The notes: generated from the letters alone by a model not told the origin. Positions 1 to 9,159 are shown, counted from the stretch's first letter. The stretch is 10,457 nt of DNA from JANNWF01 sp041675805 (GCA_041675805.1 JBAYTD010000107.1:1-10457), one strand, 5' to 3'. Numbers and translations: made by a program.

Positions 1-110
1 AGGCCGGCGGCGGCGAGGTAGGCGGCGCAGACCAAACCGTTGTGGCCGCCGCCGATGATCAGCGCGTCATGCTGTGTCTTCATGGGCACGGTCGGCTTGC
101 CCATGGCCAT
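1..110 (-). CDS. FAD-dependent oxidoreductase (phytoene dehydrogenase / PYROXD2-like), N-terminal fragment
   Basis: This is the start of a gene that runs off the left edge. The visible protein contains ALIIGGGHNGLVCAAYLAAAG, the Rossmann dinucleotide-binding motif (GxGxxG variant GGGHNG) that opens FAD/NAD(P) oxidoreductases. The GGGHNGLV form is typical of the phytoene-dehydrogenase-related / PYROXD2-like branch; that subfamily assignment is inference from about 35 residues. I chose the ATG at 108-110 because a GGAGG lies about 9 bases before it. In-frame ATGs at 102-104 and 81-83 are alternatives, and the last gives the shortest leader before the motif. The start lies one base after the lysS stop, so it is probably translated from the same transcript. 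The substrate cannot be told from this fragment. Confidence 0.75.
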   Translation of the reverse strand, partial: MAMGKPTVPMKTQHDALIIGGGHNGLVCAAYLAAAG

Positions 111-111
111 C

Positions 112-1638
<1,527 letters not shown>

Positions 1639-1653
1639 TGGCTTGAGGGCTGA

Positions 1654-1783
1654 GATTGGGGATTGGTTATTGGGGATTGGTTGACGAGCCGGGATTCGAG
1701 ATTCGTGATTTGAGATTCGTGAAAGCTATGGAAATCGCAAGTTTTTCGCTTTTGCCAATAACCAATCCCCAATCACGAATCCC
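1654..1783. repeat. Composite inverted repeat between prfB and lysS
   Basis: A perfect 20-base arm (gattggggattggttattgg, 1654-1673) has its reverse complement at 1755-1774. Between the arms, the words GGGATT, GATTCG and TGATT recur: gggattcgagattcgtgatt at 1691-1710, gagattcgtga at 1712-1722, and aatcacgaatccc at 1771-1783, the inverse of a gggattcgtgatt word. The region is richer in A+T than the flanking genes and has no credible coding content. Repeats of this kind are, to my recollection, frequent between genes in Xanthomonadaceae genomes. A transcript of prfB-lysS could fold the arms into a 20-bp stem with an 81-base loop. That is not a classical terminator, although attenuation or mRNA protection is possible. 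Confidence 0.85.
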
Positions 1784-1788
1784 GCCCC

Positions 1789-2914
<1,126 letters not shown>

Positions 2915-2919
2915 GATGG

Positions 2920-2937
2920 TTTTGCTGCAGTGCAAAA
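2920..2937 (-). promoter_or_regulatory. Hairpin in the prfB 5' leader
   Basis: On the minus strand TTTTGC-ACTGCA-GCAAAA forms a perfect 6-bp stem with a 6-base loop, ending five bases before the prfB ATG. It occupies the place where a Shine-Dalgarno sequence would be expected, and none is visible there. Role unknown: it could protect the 5' end, affect initiation, or be chance. Confidence 0.4.
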
Positions 2938-2945
2938 GGTTGGGA

Positions 2946-2954
2946 AGGATAGCA
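2946..2954 (-). promoter_or_regulatory. Candidate extended -10 promoter for prfB
   Basis: The minus strand reads TGCTATCCT, an extended -10 (TGn plus TATCCT against TATAAT), in a short A+T-richer island within GC-rich DNA. No good -35 box is visible 17 bases upstream, which is tolerable for an extended -10. Transcription would start around 2938-2940, giving a leader of roughly 25 bases consisting almost wholly of the hairpin. This is inferred from sequence only. Confidence 0.35.
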
Positions 2955-3024
2955 AATCAGGGGCGGACGGCGGGGCCGCGCCGGGCCTGGGTGGCGCTCG
3001 CGGATGGCCGCTGCGCCGAACCCC

Positions 3025-3885
3025 TCAGATGTTGCTCTGGTCGGCCGGCAAGGCGCAGTCGAACGGATCGCCGGCGCTTGCTTCTTGCGCCGGGATGTCG
3101 GCGACATCGACGCCGAAACAGGTCATCGACAGCGAGCCGTAGGCGTAGCCATCGGCCAGGACGGTAGGGTTGGACCCGGTCTGCGCGGCGAAGCCGGCGA
3201 TATAGAGCATCGGCAGGAAGTGATCCGGCGTCGGTGCGGCGCGCAGGTAATCGACATGCTGTTGCAGGACGGCGGCGTCGCCGGGGCGCTGCGTCAGCAA
3301 GGCCACAGCGTCCTCGTTGAAGGCGCGCGCCCAGTCGAAGGCGGCGTCCGGCTGCTTCCAGTCCATCAGGCGCAGGTTGTGGACGATGTTGCCGCTGCCC
3401 ATCAGCAACACGCCGCGCTCGCGCAGCGCGGCCAGCCGCGCGCCCAGCGCCAGGTGGTACTCGGCCGGTTTGGCGGCGTTGATCGACAGTTGCACCACCG
3501 GGATGTCGGCGGCGGGGAAGGCATGCACCAGCACCGACCAGGTGCCGTGGTCGAGGCCCCAACTGTCGTGGTCGGCACCGACCCGATCCGGACGCACCGC
3601 CTCGGCGATCTCGCCGACCAGATCGGGCAGGCCGGGTGCCGGGTACTGCACCTCGAACAGCGCCTTCGGAAAGCCGTAGAAGTCGTGGATCGTGCGCGGC
3701 CGCGCCATCGCGGTGACGGCGGTGGCGTTGATGTACCAGTGCGCCGATACCATCAGGATGGCGCGCGGTCGCGGCAGGGCCGCGCCGATGGCGCGCCAGG
3801 CGGCGGTATGGCGATTGTGCTCCAGTGCGTTCATCGGGCTGCCGTGGCCGAGGAACACGGCTGGCATGCGGGCGTCCGGTTTCAT
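3025..3885 (-). CDS. ygiD: 4,5-DOPA-extradiol-dioxygenase-like protein (LigB family, YgiD/DODA type)
   Basis: The 286-residue protein matches the class III extradiol dioxygenase fold of YgiD and plant DODA, which open the ring of catechols such as DOPA. Visible family motifs are FLGHGSPMNA (11-20, His14), MVSAHWYINAT (45-55, His49), LDHGTWSVLVHAFP (111-124, His113), LMGSGNIVHNLR (161-172, His169) and TPDHFLPMLYIAG (219-231, His222). By analogy with YgiD, His14, His49 and His222 are the likely metal ligands. The natural substrate of bacterial members is mostly unclear, so DOPA is a family label, not a demonstrated activity. The ATG at 3883-3885 has GGAGAA about seven bases upstream. The gene stands alone: 110 bases separate its stop from prfB and a non-coding gap lies upstream. 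Confidence 0.9.
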   Translation of the reverse strand: MKPDARMPAVFLGHGSPMNALEHNRHTAAWRAIGAALPRPRAILMVSAHWYINATAVTAMARPRTIHDFYGFPKALFEVQYPAPGLPDLVGEIAEAVRPDRVGADHDSWGLDHGTWSVLVHAFPAADIPVVQLSINAAKPAEYHLALGARLAALRERGVLLMGSGNIVHNLRLMDWKQPDAAFDWARAFNEDAVALLTQRPGDAAVLQQHVDYLRAAPTPDHFLPMLYIAGFAAQTGSNPTVLADGYAYGSLSMTCFGVDVADIPAQEASAGDPFDCALPADQSNI

Positions 3886-4280
3886 CCTGGTTCTCCGTGG
3901 GCGGCCGGGGATGTCGCTTTCCTCATCCCCGGCCGGCGAAACCCTGCCAGGAAAGCCCGAACGGGTCGGCCCGTTCAGCGCCGCCCTGGTTCCACCGGGT
4001 GATCTTGTTGCCGGCTTTGTCGGTGAAAGCGCCGATGACGATCATGATAAGGTCAATGAACGCCCGGATGCCCAGCCCGCCCAGCGTAAGACCAACTGGG
4101 CCACGCCGCTGCCGACAAGCGCAAAGCCCCGATCCACGCCCCACGCATCGCGTTACGCTATCGCGCACATGGCAGGCGGCGACGGGCAGCGGTGAGCGAG
4201 CCGAGACCGTCCTGCGCAAGGCGCTGAAAGCCGCACCGCCGTGCCGCATCCCATCCCCTGAAACCCCGGAACGCCGACCC
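3886..4280. other. Intergenic region between divergent ygiD and NYN-LOTUS genes
   Basis: This 395-base stretch contains the TM2 remnant (3980-4152) and must also hold the promoters of the two outward-facing genes. I could not pick out a convincing -35/-10 pair for either. A near-palindromic word, gcgttacgc, occurs at 4150-4158. Nothing else is supported. Confidence 0.5.
3980..4152 (-). pseudogene. Remnant of a TM2-domain membrane protein gene
   Basis: On the minus strand one frame reads TLGGLGIRAFIDLIMIVIG then AFTDKAGNKITRW (4087 to 3992), the typical end of a TM2 domain protein: second membrane helix, then a short loop of the type KFKDKDGNPI. Just upstream, in the frame offset by one base, the sequence reads GFALVGSGVAQLVL (down to 4087), which continues the first part of the domain. 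Joining the two frames at 4087 gives GVAQLVLTLGGLGIRAFIDL, so one base seems to have been lost. Further upstream the frame meets TAA (4153-4155), and the N-terminal helix and the HRFYxG motif normally present are missing. The remnant lies between ygiD and the NYN-LOTUS gene. The match rests on recognition of the domain ending, not on an alignment. Confidence 0.55.
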
Positions 4281-5573
4281 ATGCCCGATTCCTCCGCCTC
4301 CCACGTCTGCCTGCTGATCGACTTCGAAAACCTGGTGCTCGGCCTGAAAAACATGGTGCAGGACGATCTCGCCGACGAACTGGACGTCGGCCTGTTGTTC
4401 CGTCTGGCCGAGGAACACGGCCAAGTCGTGCTGGCCAATGCCTACGCCGACTGGCGCAACTCGAACTTCAACCAGTTCCAGATCGACCTCGACCGCCAGG
4501 GCATCGACCTCATCCACGTGCTCGGGCGCGGCTACAAGAACGCGGTGGACGTGAAACTGGCGGTCGATGCGATCGAAACGCTGTGGACGCTGCCGCACAT
4601 ACGGACCTTCGTCATCGTCTCCGGCGACCGCGATTTCATCCACATCCTCAAGACCCTGCGCCGCCACGGCAAGAAGATCGTCGGCGTCGCGCCGGACGTT
4701 TCCGCGAGCGAGGATTTCGCCGCGCTGTGCGACAGCTTCGTGAAGTATTCCGCACTGAAGCGCACCTATTCTGATGCCGGCGATGCCGTGGCGGAAGATG
4801 CGCCGGAAGATCAGGGCCGGCTGGAGGGCGCGCTGACGGCGCTGCTATCCAAACACCACGTGCAGGGCATCAAGGGCGCGACGCTCAAACAGTTGCTCAA
4901 GCGTGAACTGGGGCAGACCTTCGACGAAAGCGAATACGGCTACGCCAAGTTCTCCGAACTGCTGCTCTCGCTGCCGCACATCGCGCGCATCGACGCGCAG
5001 GCGCATGGCGACATCGTGGTGTTCCCGGCCGGTGAGGATGCGCCGGCGCGCCCGCCGGGCTTCGTGCTGCGCCGTGTCGCCTCGCCCGCTGCGTACGGCG
5101 CGGGCGAGGCGGACACCGTGGAAAGCCGCCTGCGCGACTACCATTTCCTGCCCGATACCGATCGCCGCCGCGCCCTGCTGCGGCGGATCTTCGAGACCAT
5201 GCAGGCTGCCGAAACCTTCCATCAGGACGACATCGCCCGCCTGCTGGTGGAAAACGATCCCGACTTCCGCCTCTCCGGCGCGACGCTTTCCAAATACTTC
5301 GCCGTGCTTTACCAGTCCCGCGCCTTCTTCGTCCTGCCCAACCAGGAAGGCCTGCCGGTACGCCAGCGCAAGCTGCAACTCAAACCCGCCTTCACCACCG
5401 CAGAGGACGCGATCAGCGCCTACGAATACAGCATTGCGCTGAAAGTGTGCACGGTGGACAAGGACATGGACGCGCTCACCCTGTGCAGCGTGCTGGGGCT
5501 GGATGCGGCCAAGCCGGAAGACGCCTCGTACTGCATCGAACTGCACAAGCGGGCGCGAGCGCAGTCGGCCTGA
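4281..5573 (+). CDS. NYN (PIN-like) nuclease domain protein with OST-HTH/LOTUS domain
   Basis: The 430-residue protein starts with an NYN/LabA-like domain (about 8-160): VCLLIDFENL (Asp14), KNAVDVKLAVDAIE (Asp90, Asp96) and FVIVSGDRDFIHIL (Asp116, Asp118), the acidic set expected of a metal-dependent PIN-type RNase. Residues 179-249 form an OST-HTH/LOTUS winged helix (LEGALTALLSKH, KGATLKQLLKREL, GYAKFSELLLSLP, then HGDIVVFPA), a domain that binds RNA in other proteins. Residues 285-430 are soluble and helix-rich, with a possible second winged-helix-like part around 305-355; I do not recognise a family there. RNA processing or decay is the likely job; the target is unknown. I chose the ATG at 4281 because it places the domain at the very N-terminus; the ribosome-binding site is weak (GGAA, nine bases). 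An open extension upstream to 3825 runs antisense through ygiD and is not credible. Confidence 0.9.
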   Translation: MPDSSASHVCLLIDFENLVLGLKNMVQDDLADELDVGLLFRLAEEHGQVVLANAYADWRNSNFNQFQIDLDRQGIDLIHVLGRGYKNAVDVKLAVDAIETLWTLPHIRTFVIVSGDRDFIHILKTLRRHGKKIVGVAPDVSASEDFAALCDSFVKYSALKRTYSDAGDAVAEDAPEDQGRLEGALTALLSKHHVQGIKGATLKQLLKRELGQTFDESEYGYAKFSELLLSLPHIARIDAQAHGDIVVFPAGEDAPARPPGFVLRRVASPAAYGAGEADTVESRLRDYHFLPDTDRRRALLRRIFETMQAAETFHQDDIARLLVENDPDFRLSGATLSKYFAVLYQSRAFFVLPNQEGLPVRQRKLQLKPAFTTAEDAISAYEYSIALKVCTVDKDMDALTLCSVLGLDAAKPEDASYCIELHKRARAQSA

Positions 5574-5597
5574 TCGCCGACCGACGGGGATGCCGCT

Positions 5598-6230
5598 TCA
5601 CGCCTTCGGCGGGCGACGATCCCTTGCCACCGGCAACCGCCAGCCACGCCGGATCGCCAGCACGCGCAGGCCGATGCAGAGGACGGCACCGCCGATGGCG
5701 GTCGGTGCCGCCGGCCAGCCGAGCACATGGCCGAGCACCACCAGCAAGGCACCGGCCAGCGCCGCGACGGCGTACAGCTCGCGCAGCAGGATGGCCGGAA
5801 TCTGCGCGACCAGCAGATCGCGCACCACGCCGCCGCCGACGCCCGACAGAACGCCCAGCATCACCGCACCCATCGGCCCCATCCCGTAGGTGATCGCCTT
5901 GCCGGCACCGAGCACGGCGAACAGGCCCAAGCCGACGGCGTCGAAAAACTGCACCGGATTGCGCAATTTCTCCACCACGGCGGCGTTGTAGAAGGTCAAC
6001 ACGCCGGCGAAAGCGGACACCGCCGCGTAGCGCCAATCGACCAGGGCAACCGGCGGCGTCGCCGGCAACAACACGTCGCGCAGGATGCCGCCCGACGTGG
6101 CGGCAGCGAACGACAGCACCATCACGCCGAAGAAATCCAGCCGATGCCGCACCGCGACCAGGCCGCCGCTGATGGCGAAGGCGAAGGTGCCGATGAAGTC
6201 GAGCAGGGCAATGAAGTGCAGCGTGGTCAC
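5598..6230 (-). CDS. Trimeric intracellular cation channel (TRIC)/UPF0126 family membrane protein, YicG-like
   Basis: The 210-residue hydrophobic protein has about seven membrane segments and the internal duplication of this family: the motif SGGILRD (46-52) in the first half recurs as GGGVVRD (132-138) in the second, each followed by a short hydrophobic stretch. Other hallmarks are LLDFIGTFAFAISG (9-22), FFDAVGLGLFAVLGAGKA (95-112) and the basic C-terminus. Bacterial homologues form trimeric, monovalent-cation-permeable channels in the inner membrane, but the physiological role is unclear. The start is the GTG at 6228-6230 (VTTLHFIALL), with GAGAAG close upstream; an ATG further upstream would add residues encoded by the intergenic repeat and is unlikely. 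The gene converges on the NYN-LOTUS gene with only 24 bases between stops and no clear terminator there. Confidence 0.92.
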   Translation of the reverse strand: MTTLHFIALLDFIGTFAFAISGGLVAVRHRLDFFGVMVLSFAAATSGGILRDVLLPATPPVALVDWRYAAVSAFAGVLTFYNAAVVEKLRNPVQFFDAVGLGLFAVLGAGKAITYGMGPMGAVMLGVLSGVGGGVVRDLLVAQIPAILLRELYAVAALAGALLVVLGHVLGWPAAPTAIGGAVLCIGLRVLAIRRGWRLPVARDRRPPKA

Positions 6231-6245
6231 GGGCTTCTCGGGGGT

Positions 6246-6356
6246 TGGGGAGCAGTTGCAGTTGCAGTTCCAGATGCCAGTTCCAGTTCCAGAAGAGCCG
6301 GATAGCGCAGGCTTTGCTGTCTGGCTTCTGGAACTGGCATCTGGAACTGCTTCCCA
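6246..6356. repeat. Composite inverted repeat built from GTTCCA/GTTGCA words
   Basis: The left arm at 6264-6298 begins gcagttccagatgccagttc, and the right arm at 6323-6350 is its reverse complement (ending gcatctggaactgc). The left arm has one additional agttcc unit (6285-6290) and one additional base near its end. The outer flanks also pair: ttggggagcag on the left (6246-6256) against ctgcttcccaa on the right, with two extra ttgcag hexamers in the left arm. It lies between the pirin stop and the YicG-like start. The tandem hexamers look like slippage of an older, more symmetric element. The spacer (6299-6322) has no obvious content. Confidence 0.85.
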
Positions 6357-6357
6357 A

Positions 6358-7251
6358 TCAAGGCCTCGGCTCCGACATCCTGCCGATGCGCGGCGGCAGC
6401 GGGATGAATTCGGCATCGTCGAGGTCAGGCAGTTTCATTCGCCCGGCGGCCCAGTCGGCGCGGGCCTGTTCGATGCGCTCCCTGGAGGAGGATACGAAGT
6501 TCCAGTCGATATAGCGCGGGCCCACCGGTTCGCCGCCCAACGCCATGACCACGGCGTCGCTGCGGGCGGCGATGTCGACCGACGTGCCGGCGCGCAGCAG
6601 GGCCAGGCTGCCGACTTCGACGCGCTGGCCGGCGATCTCCACTTCGCCGCTGACGACGTAGACGGCGCGCTCGGGATACTCGGCCGGCAACGCCACGCGG
6701 GCACCGGCGCGCAGCCGCCAATGCACATAGAACTGCGGCGAGTCAATGGCCACCGGCGAGCGCAGGCCGGCCAGGCTGCCGGCGATCAGCCGCCCGCTTG
6801 CGCCGCCTTCGTCGAACATCGGCAACGCCGCGCTAGCGTAGTGCCAGAAGCCCGGCTCGCGCTCCTCGTGCCGATCCGGCAGCGCCACCCAGGCCTGCAC
6901 GCCATCGAGCGGCCCGCCTTCGGCGCGCAGGCGCTCGAAGCGCTCGGAATGGGTGATGCCGCGCCCGGCGGTCATCCAGTTGACCTCGCCGGGATGGATC
7001 GGCTGCTCGAAGCCGAGGCTGTCGCGATGGGTGATCTCGCCGTCGAACAGGTAGGTGATGGTCGACAGGCCGATGTGCGGATGCGGCAACACGTCGGCCT
7101 CAGGCGGCAGGCCGGGGGCGATCCGCTTCGGGCCCATGCGGTCGAAGAAAATGTACGGGCCGACCATCCGCCGCTGCGAGGACGGCAGCACGCGGCCGAC
7201 CTCGAACGCGCCCAGATCGCGCGAGCGCTGCGCAATGACAAGTTCGATCAC
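6358..7251 (-). CDS. Pirin family protein (cupin)
   Basis: The 297-residue bicupin protein belongs to the pirin family; several bacterial members have quercetin 2,3-dioxygenase activity or act in redox regulation, but function varies widely. The four metal-ligand positions are present at almost the same numbers as in human pirin: PHPHIGLSTITYLFDGE (His57, His59) and MTAGRGITHSERF (His101, Glu103). The C-terminal pirin domain is also complete (VYVVSGEVEIAGQRV, then ALGGEPVGPRYIDWNFV). I chose the GTG at 7249-7251 (VIELVIAQRSRDLG) because GGAGGG lies seven bases before it; a longer version starting upstream would add an unlikely arginine-rich leader. It follows the FMN reductase gene by 84 bases in the same direction, probably as an operon, and Glu103 suggests that metal binding is retained. 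Confidence 0.93.
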   Translation of the reverse strand: MIELVIAQRSRDLGAFEVGRVLPSSQRRMVGPYIFFDRMGPKRIAPGLPPEADVLPHPHIGLSTITYLFDGEITHRDSLGFEQPIHPGEVNWMTAGRGITHSERFERLRAEGGPLDGVQAWVALPDRHEEREPGFWHYASAALPMFDEGGASGRLIAGSLAGLRSPVAIDSPQFYVHWRLRAGARVALPAEYPERAVYVVSGEVEIAGQRVEVGSLALLRAGTSVDIAARSDAVVMALGGEPVGPRYIDWNFVSSSRERIEQARADWAAGRMKLPDLDDAEFIPLPPRIGRMSEPRP

Positions 7252-7335
7252 GCCAACCCTCCGATGACGCGCCGGGCGGCCGGCGCGCTGGATCATCATG
7301 TCGGCCGACAGCGGGCCGGCCGTCGCGACGCTGTT

Positions 7336-7908
7336 TCAGTTTCCGCGCGGCAGCACCGTCAGCACGCGCTCGATGAACTGATGGAATTCCTTCAGGTAGC
7401 CAGCGAGGAACTTCGCCGTGCCGGCGTCGGCGATCTCGCCGGCGTCGTTGAGGAAGCCGTCCTTGAACTGGATGTAGGCCTCCGGCGAGTTCATCTGCGG
7501 CGAGTTGAGGAAGCCGAGAATGCTGCGCAGGTGCTGCTGGCCCACGGCGGTGCCGATCGCGCCCGGCGAGGTGCCGATCACGCCGGAAGGGATATTGGCG
7601 AAGGAATTGGTGCCCCAGGGACGGCTGGCCCAGTCGATGGCGTTCTTCAGCGGACCGGGAATGGAGCGGTTGTATTCCGGCGTGATGATGAGGATGGCGT
7701 CGGAATCCTCGATGGCCTTCTTGAACTTGCGCCCGGCCTCGGGATAGTCGGCATCGTGTTCGTAGTTGTACAGCGGCAGGTCCTTGAACGAGATCTCGTG
7801 GAACTTGAGCTGCTCGGGGGCCAGCTTGAACAGCGCGTTGGCGAGTTTGCGGTTGATCGACTCCCTGGACAGGCTGCCGATCAGGTATCCGACGTTGTAG
7901 GTCTTCAT
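7336..7908 (-). CDS. NADPH-dependent FMN reductase / quinone reductase (ChrR/YieF-like flavodoxin fold)
   Basis: The 190-residue protein matches the FMN_red family, cytosolic flavoproteins that use NAD(P)H to reduce quinones, azo dyes or chromate. The FMN phosphate loop is GSLSRESINRKLA (11-23) and the isoalloxazine loop is TPEYNRSIPGPLKNAIDW (76-93). Both are intact and the length is typical (180-195). The ATG at 7906-7908 is preceded by GGGAGAG at a good distance. It is first in an apparent operon with the pirin gene and is divergent from the glutathionyl-hydroquinone reductase, which supports a two-electron quinone-reducing role. The exact substrate cannot be read from sequence. Confidence 0.94.
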   Translation of the reverse strand: MKTYNVGYLIGSLSRESINRKLANALFKLAPEQLKFHEISFKDLPLYNYEHDADYPEAGRKFKKAIEDSDAILIITPEYNRSIPGPLKNAIDWASRPWGTNSFANIPSGVIGTSPGAIGTAVGQQHLRSILGFLNSPQMNSPEAYIQFKDGFLNDAGEIADAGTAKFLAGYLKEFHQFIERVLTVLPRGN

Positions 7909-8013
7909 TGTTCTCTCCCGGATGTTGGCGTCGGCACCCCTGCGAATGCCGATGATGGGCCGCTCGCCAAGGCAGACACGGACGGCATGTCGATGGTAAG
8001 CCCGGCGGGCGGC

Positions 8014-8028
8014 TCCGGTGTGACCGGA
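8014..8028. promoter_or_regulatory. Candidate operator dyad in the divergent promoter region
   Basis: TCCGGT-GTG-ACCGGA is a perfect 6-base inverted repeat around three central bases, in the 175-base gap between the divergent FMN reductase and glutathionyl-hydroquinone reductase starts, 56 bases before the latter ATG. Size and position fit a site for a dimeric repressor or activator (for example LysR, MarR or TetR type). No regulator gene is next to it in this window, so the binding protein is unknown. Confidence 0.35.
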
Positions 8029-8083
8029 TCGTTGCCTGCGTTACCCTGCCCGGCAAGCATTGCGCATGCAGCGGGAGAAAGCG

Positions 8084-9031
8084 ATGGGCCTGTTGGTCGA
8101 TGGAACCTGGCAAGACAAGTGGTACGACACCTCCGGCGACGGCTCCTTCAAGCGCGAGGAAGCCAGCTTCCGCGACTGGCTGAGCGCCGCCGGCGGCCGC
8201 GGCCCGGACGGCCAGCGCGGCCATCGCGCGGAAGCCGGCCGCTACCGTCTCTACGTCAGCTACGCCTGCCCTTGGGCGCACCGCACCCTGATCGTCCGCG
8301 CGCTGAAAGGACTGGAGGAACTGCTGCCGATCTCCGTGGTGCACTGGCGGATGCTGGAAAACGGCTGGACCTTCGCCGAAGGCCCCGGCGTCAGCGCCGA
8401 GCCGGTGATGGGCGCGCAATACCTGCATCAACTCTATGCCCGCGCCCGCCCCGGCATGACCGGCCGGGTGACCGTGCCGATGCTCTGGGACCAGCACACC
8501 GACAGCATCGTCAACAACGAATCCTCCGAGCTGATCCGCATGCTCAACCACGCCTTCGACGACCTCGGCGCGCAGCCGGGCGATTTCTGCCCCGAACCGC
8601 TGCGCGCGGAGATCGACGCCATCAATGCGCGGATCTACCCGAACGTCAACAACGGCGTCTACCGGGCCGGCTTCGCCACCACGCAGGAAGCCTACGAAGA
8701 AGCCGTGCGGCCGCTGTTCGACACCCTCGACTGGCTGGAAACGCATCTGACCACCCGCGCCTGGCTGGTCGGCGACCAGCTCACCGAGGCCGACATCCGC
8801 CTGTTCACCACCCTGGTGCGCTTCGACGCCGTCTACCACGGCCACTTCAAGTGCAACCTGAGGCGCATCGCCGACTACCCGGCGCTGAGCGCCTTCACCG
8901 CCTTGATGATGGTGGTTCCGGGCGTCGCCGAGACGGTCCATTTCGATCACATCAAGCGGCATTACTACGAGAGCCACCGCAGCATCAACCCGACCGGCAT
9001 CGTCCCGCTCGGCCCGCTGCAACCGTACTGA
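8084..9031 (+). CDS. yqjG: Glutathionyl-hydroquinone reductase (Xi-class glutathione S-transferase)
   Basis: The enzyme removes glutathione from glutathionyl-hydroquinones, producing the free hydroquinone and, with a second GSH, glutathione disulfide. The 315-residue length and the motif order match YqjG/PcpF: the N-terminal thioredoxin-like domain with catalytic Cys62 in YVSYACPWAHRTLIVRAL (57-74), the substrate-site region RIYPNVNNGVYRAGFATTQ (183-201), LVGDQLTEADIRLFTTLVRFD in the helical domain (228-248), and a C-terminal YYESHRSINPTGIVP (294-308). I chose the ATG at 8084 because GGGAGA lies about seven bases before it; an in-frame ATG 24 bases upstream lacks a site and conservation. In E. 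coli yqjG also lies near a pirin-like gene (yhaK), which supports the neighbourhood here. Confidence 0.96.
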   Translation: MGLLVDGTWQDKWYDTSGDGSFKREEASFRDWLSAAGGRGPDGQRGHRAEAGRYRLYVSYACPWAHRTLIVRALKGLEELLPISVVHWRMLENGWTFAEGPGVSAEPVMGAQYLHQLYARARPGMTGRVTVPMLWDQHTDSIVNNESSELIRMLNHAFDDLGAQPGDFCPEPLRAEIDAINARIYPNVNNGVYRAGFATTQEAYEEAVRPLFDTLDWLETHLTTRAWLVGDQLTEADIRLFTTLVRFDAVYHGHFKCNLRRIADYPALSAFTALMMVVPGVAETVHFDHIKRHYYESHRSINPTGIVPLGPLQPY

Positions 9032-9102
9032 CGCGGCGCGCCTGCCCGCCGCCCGAAGCGCCCTCGGCTTGCCCTCGACGACCGGCCCGACCACACTTCG
9101 GC

Positions 9103-9117
9103 CGCCCGCTGTGGGCG
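9103..9117 (+). terminator. Weak hairpin downstream of glutathionyl-hydroquinone reductase
   Basis: CGCCC-GCTGT-GGGCG gives a 5-bp GC stem with a 5-base loop, 71 bases after the stop, followed by tcatcgtcc. No real T-run is present, so it may be a poor terminator or chance. Confidence 0.2.
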
Positions 9118-9159
9118 TCATCGTCCTTCCACTGATCGAAACGAGGTCAACCACCCATC

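Noticed and set aside
5574..5640. A bidirectional terminator between the convergent NYN-LOTUS and YicG-like genes.
   Set aside because: Only short imperfect pairings such as CGCC-ttc-GGCG are visible, without T-runs.
6085..9135. A 1016-codon open frame on the plus strand across the pirin, FMN reductase and hydroquinone reductase genes.
   Set aside because: It runs antisense to two well-supported genes and out of frame through a third. The content is low-complexity and the length is a product of high GC.
7100..9154. A 684-codon open frame on the minus strand.
   Set aside because: It is antisense to the glutathionyl-hydroquinone reductase, and its later part is an out-of-frame reading of the FMN reductase and pirin genes.
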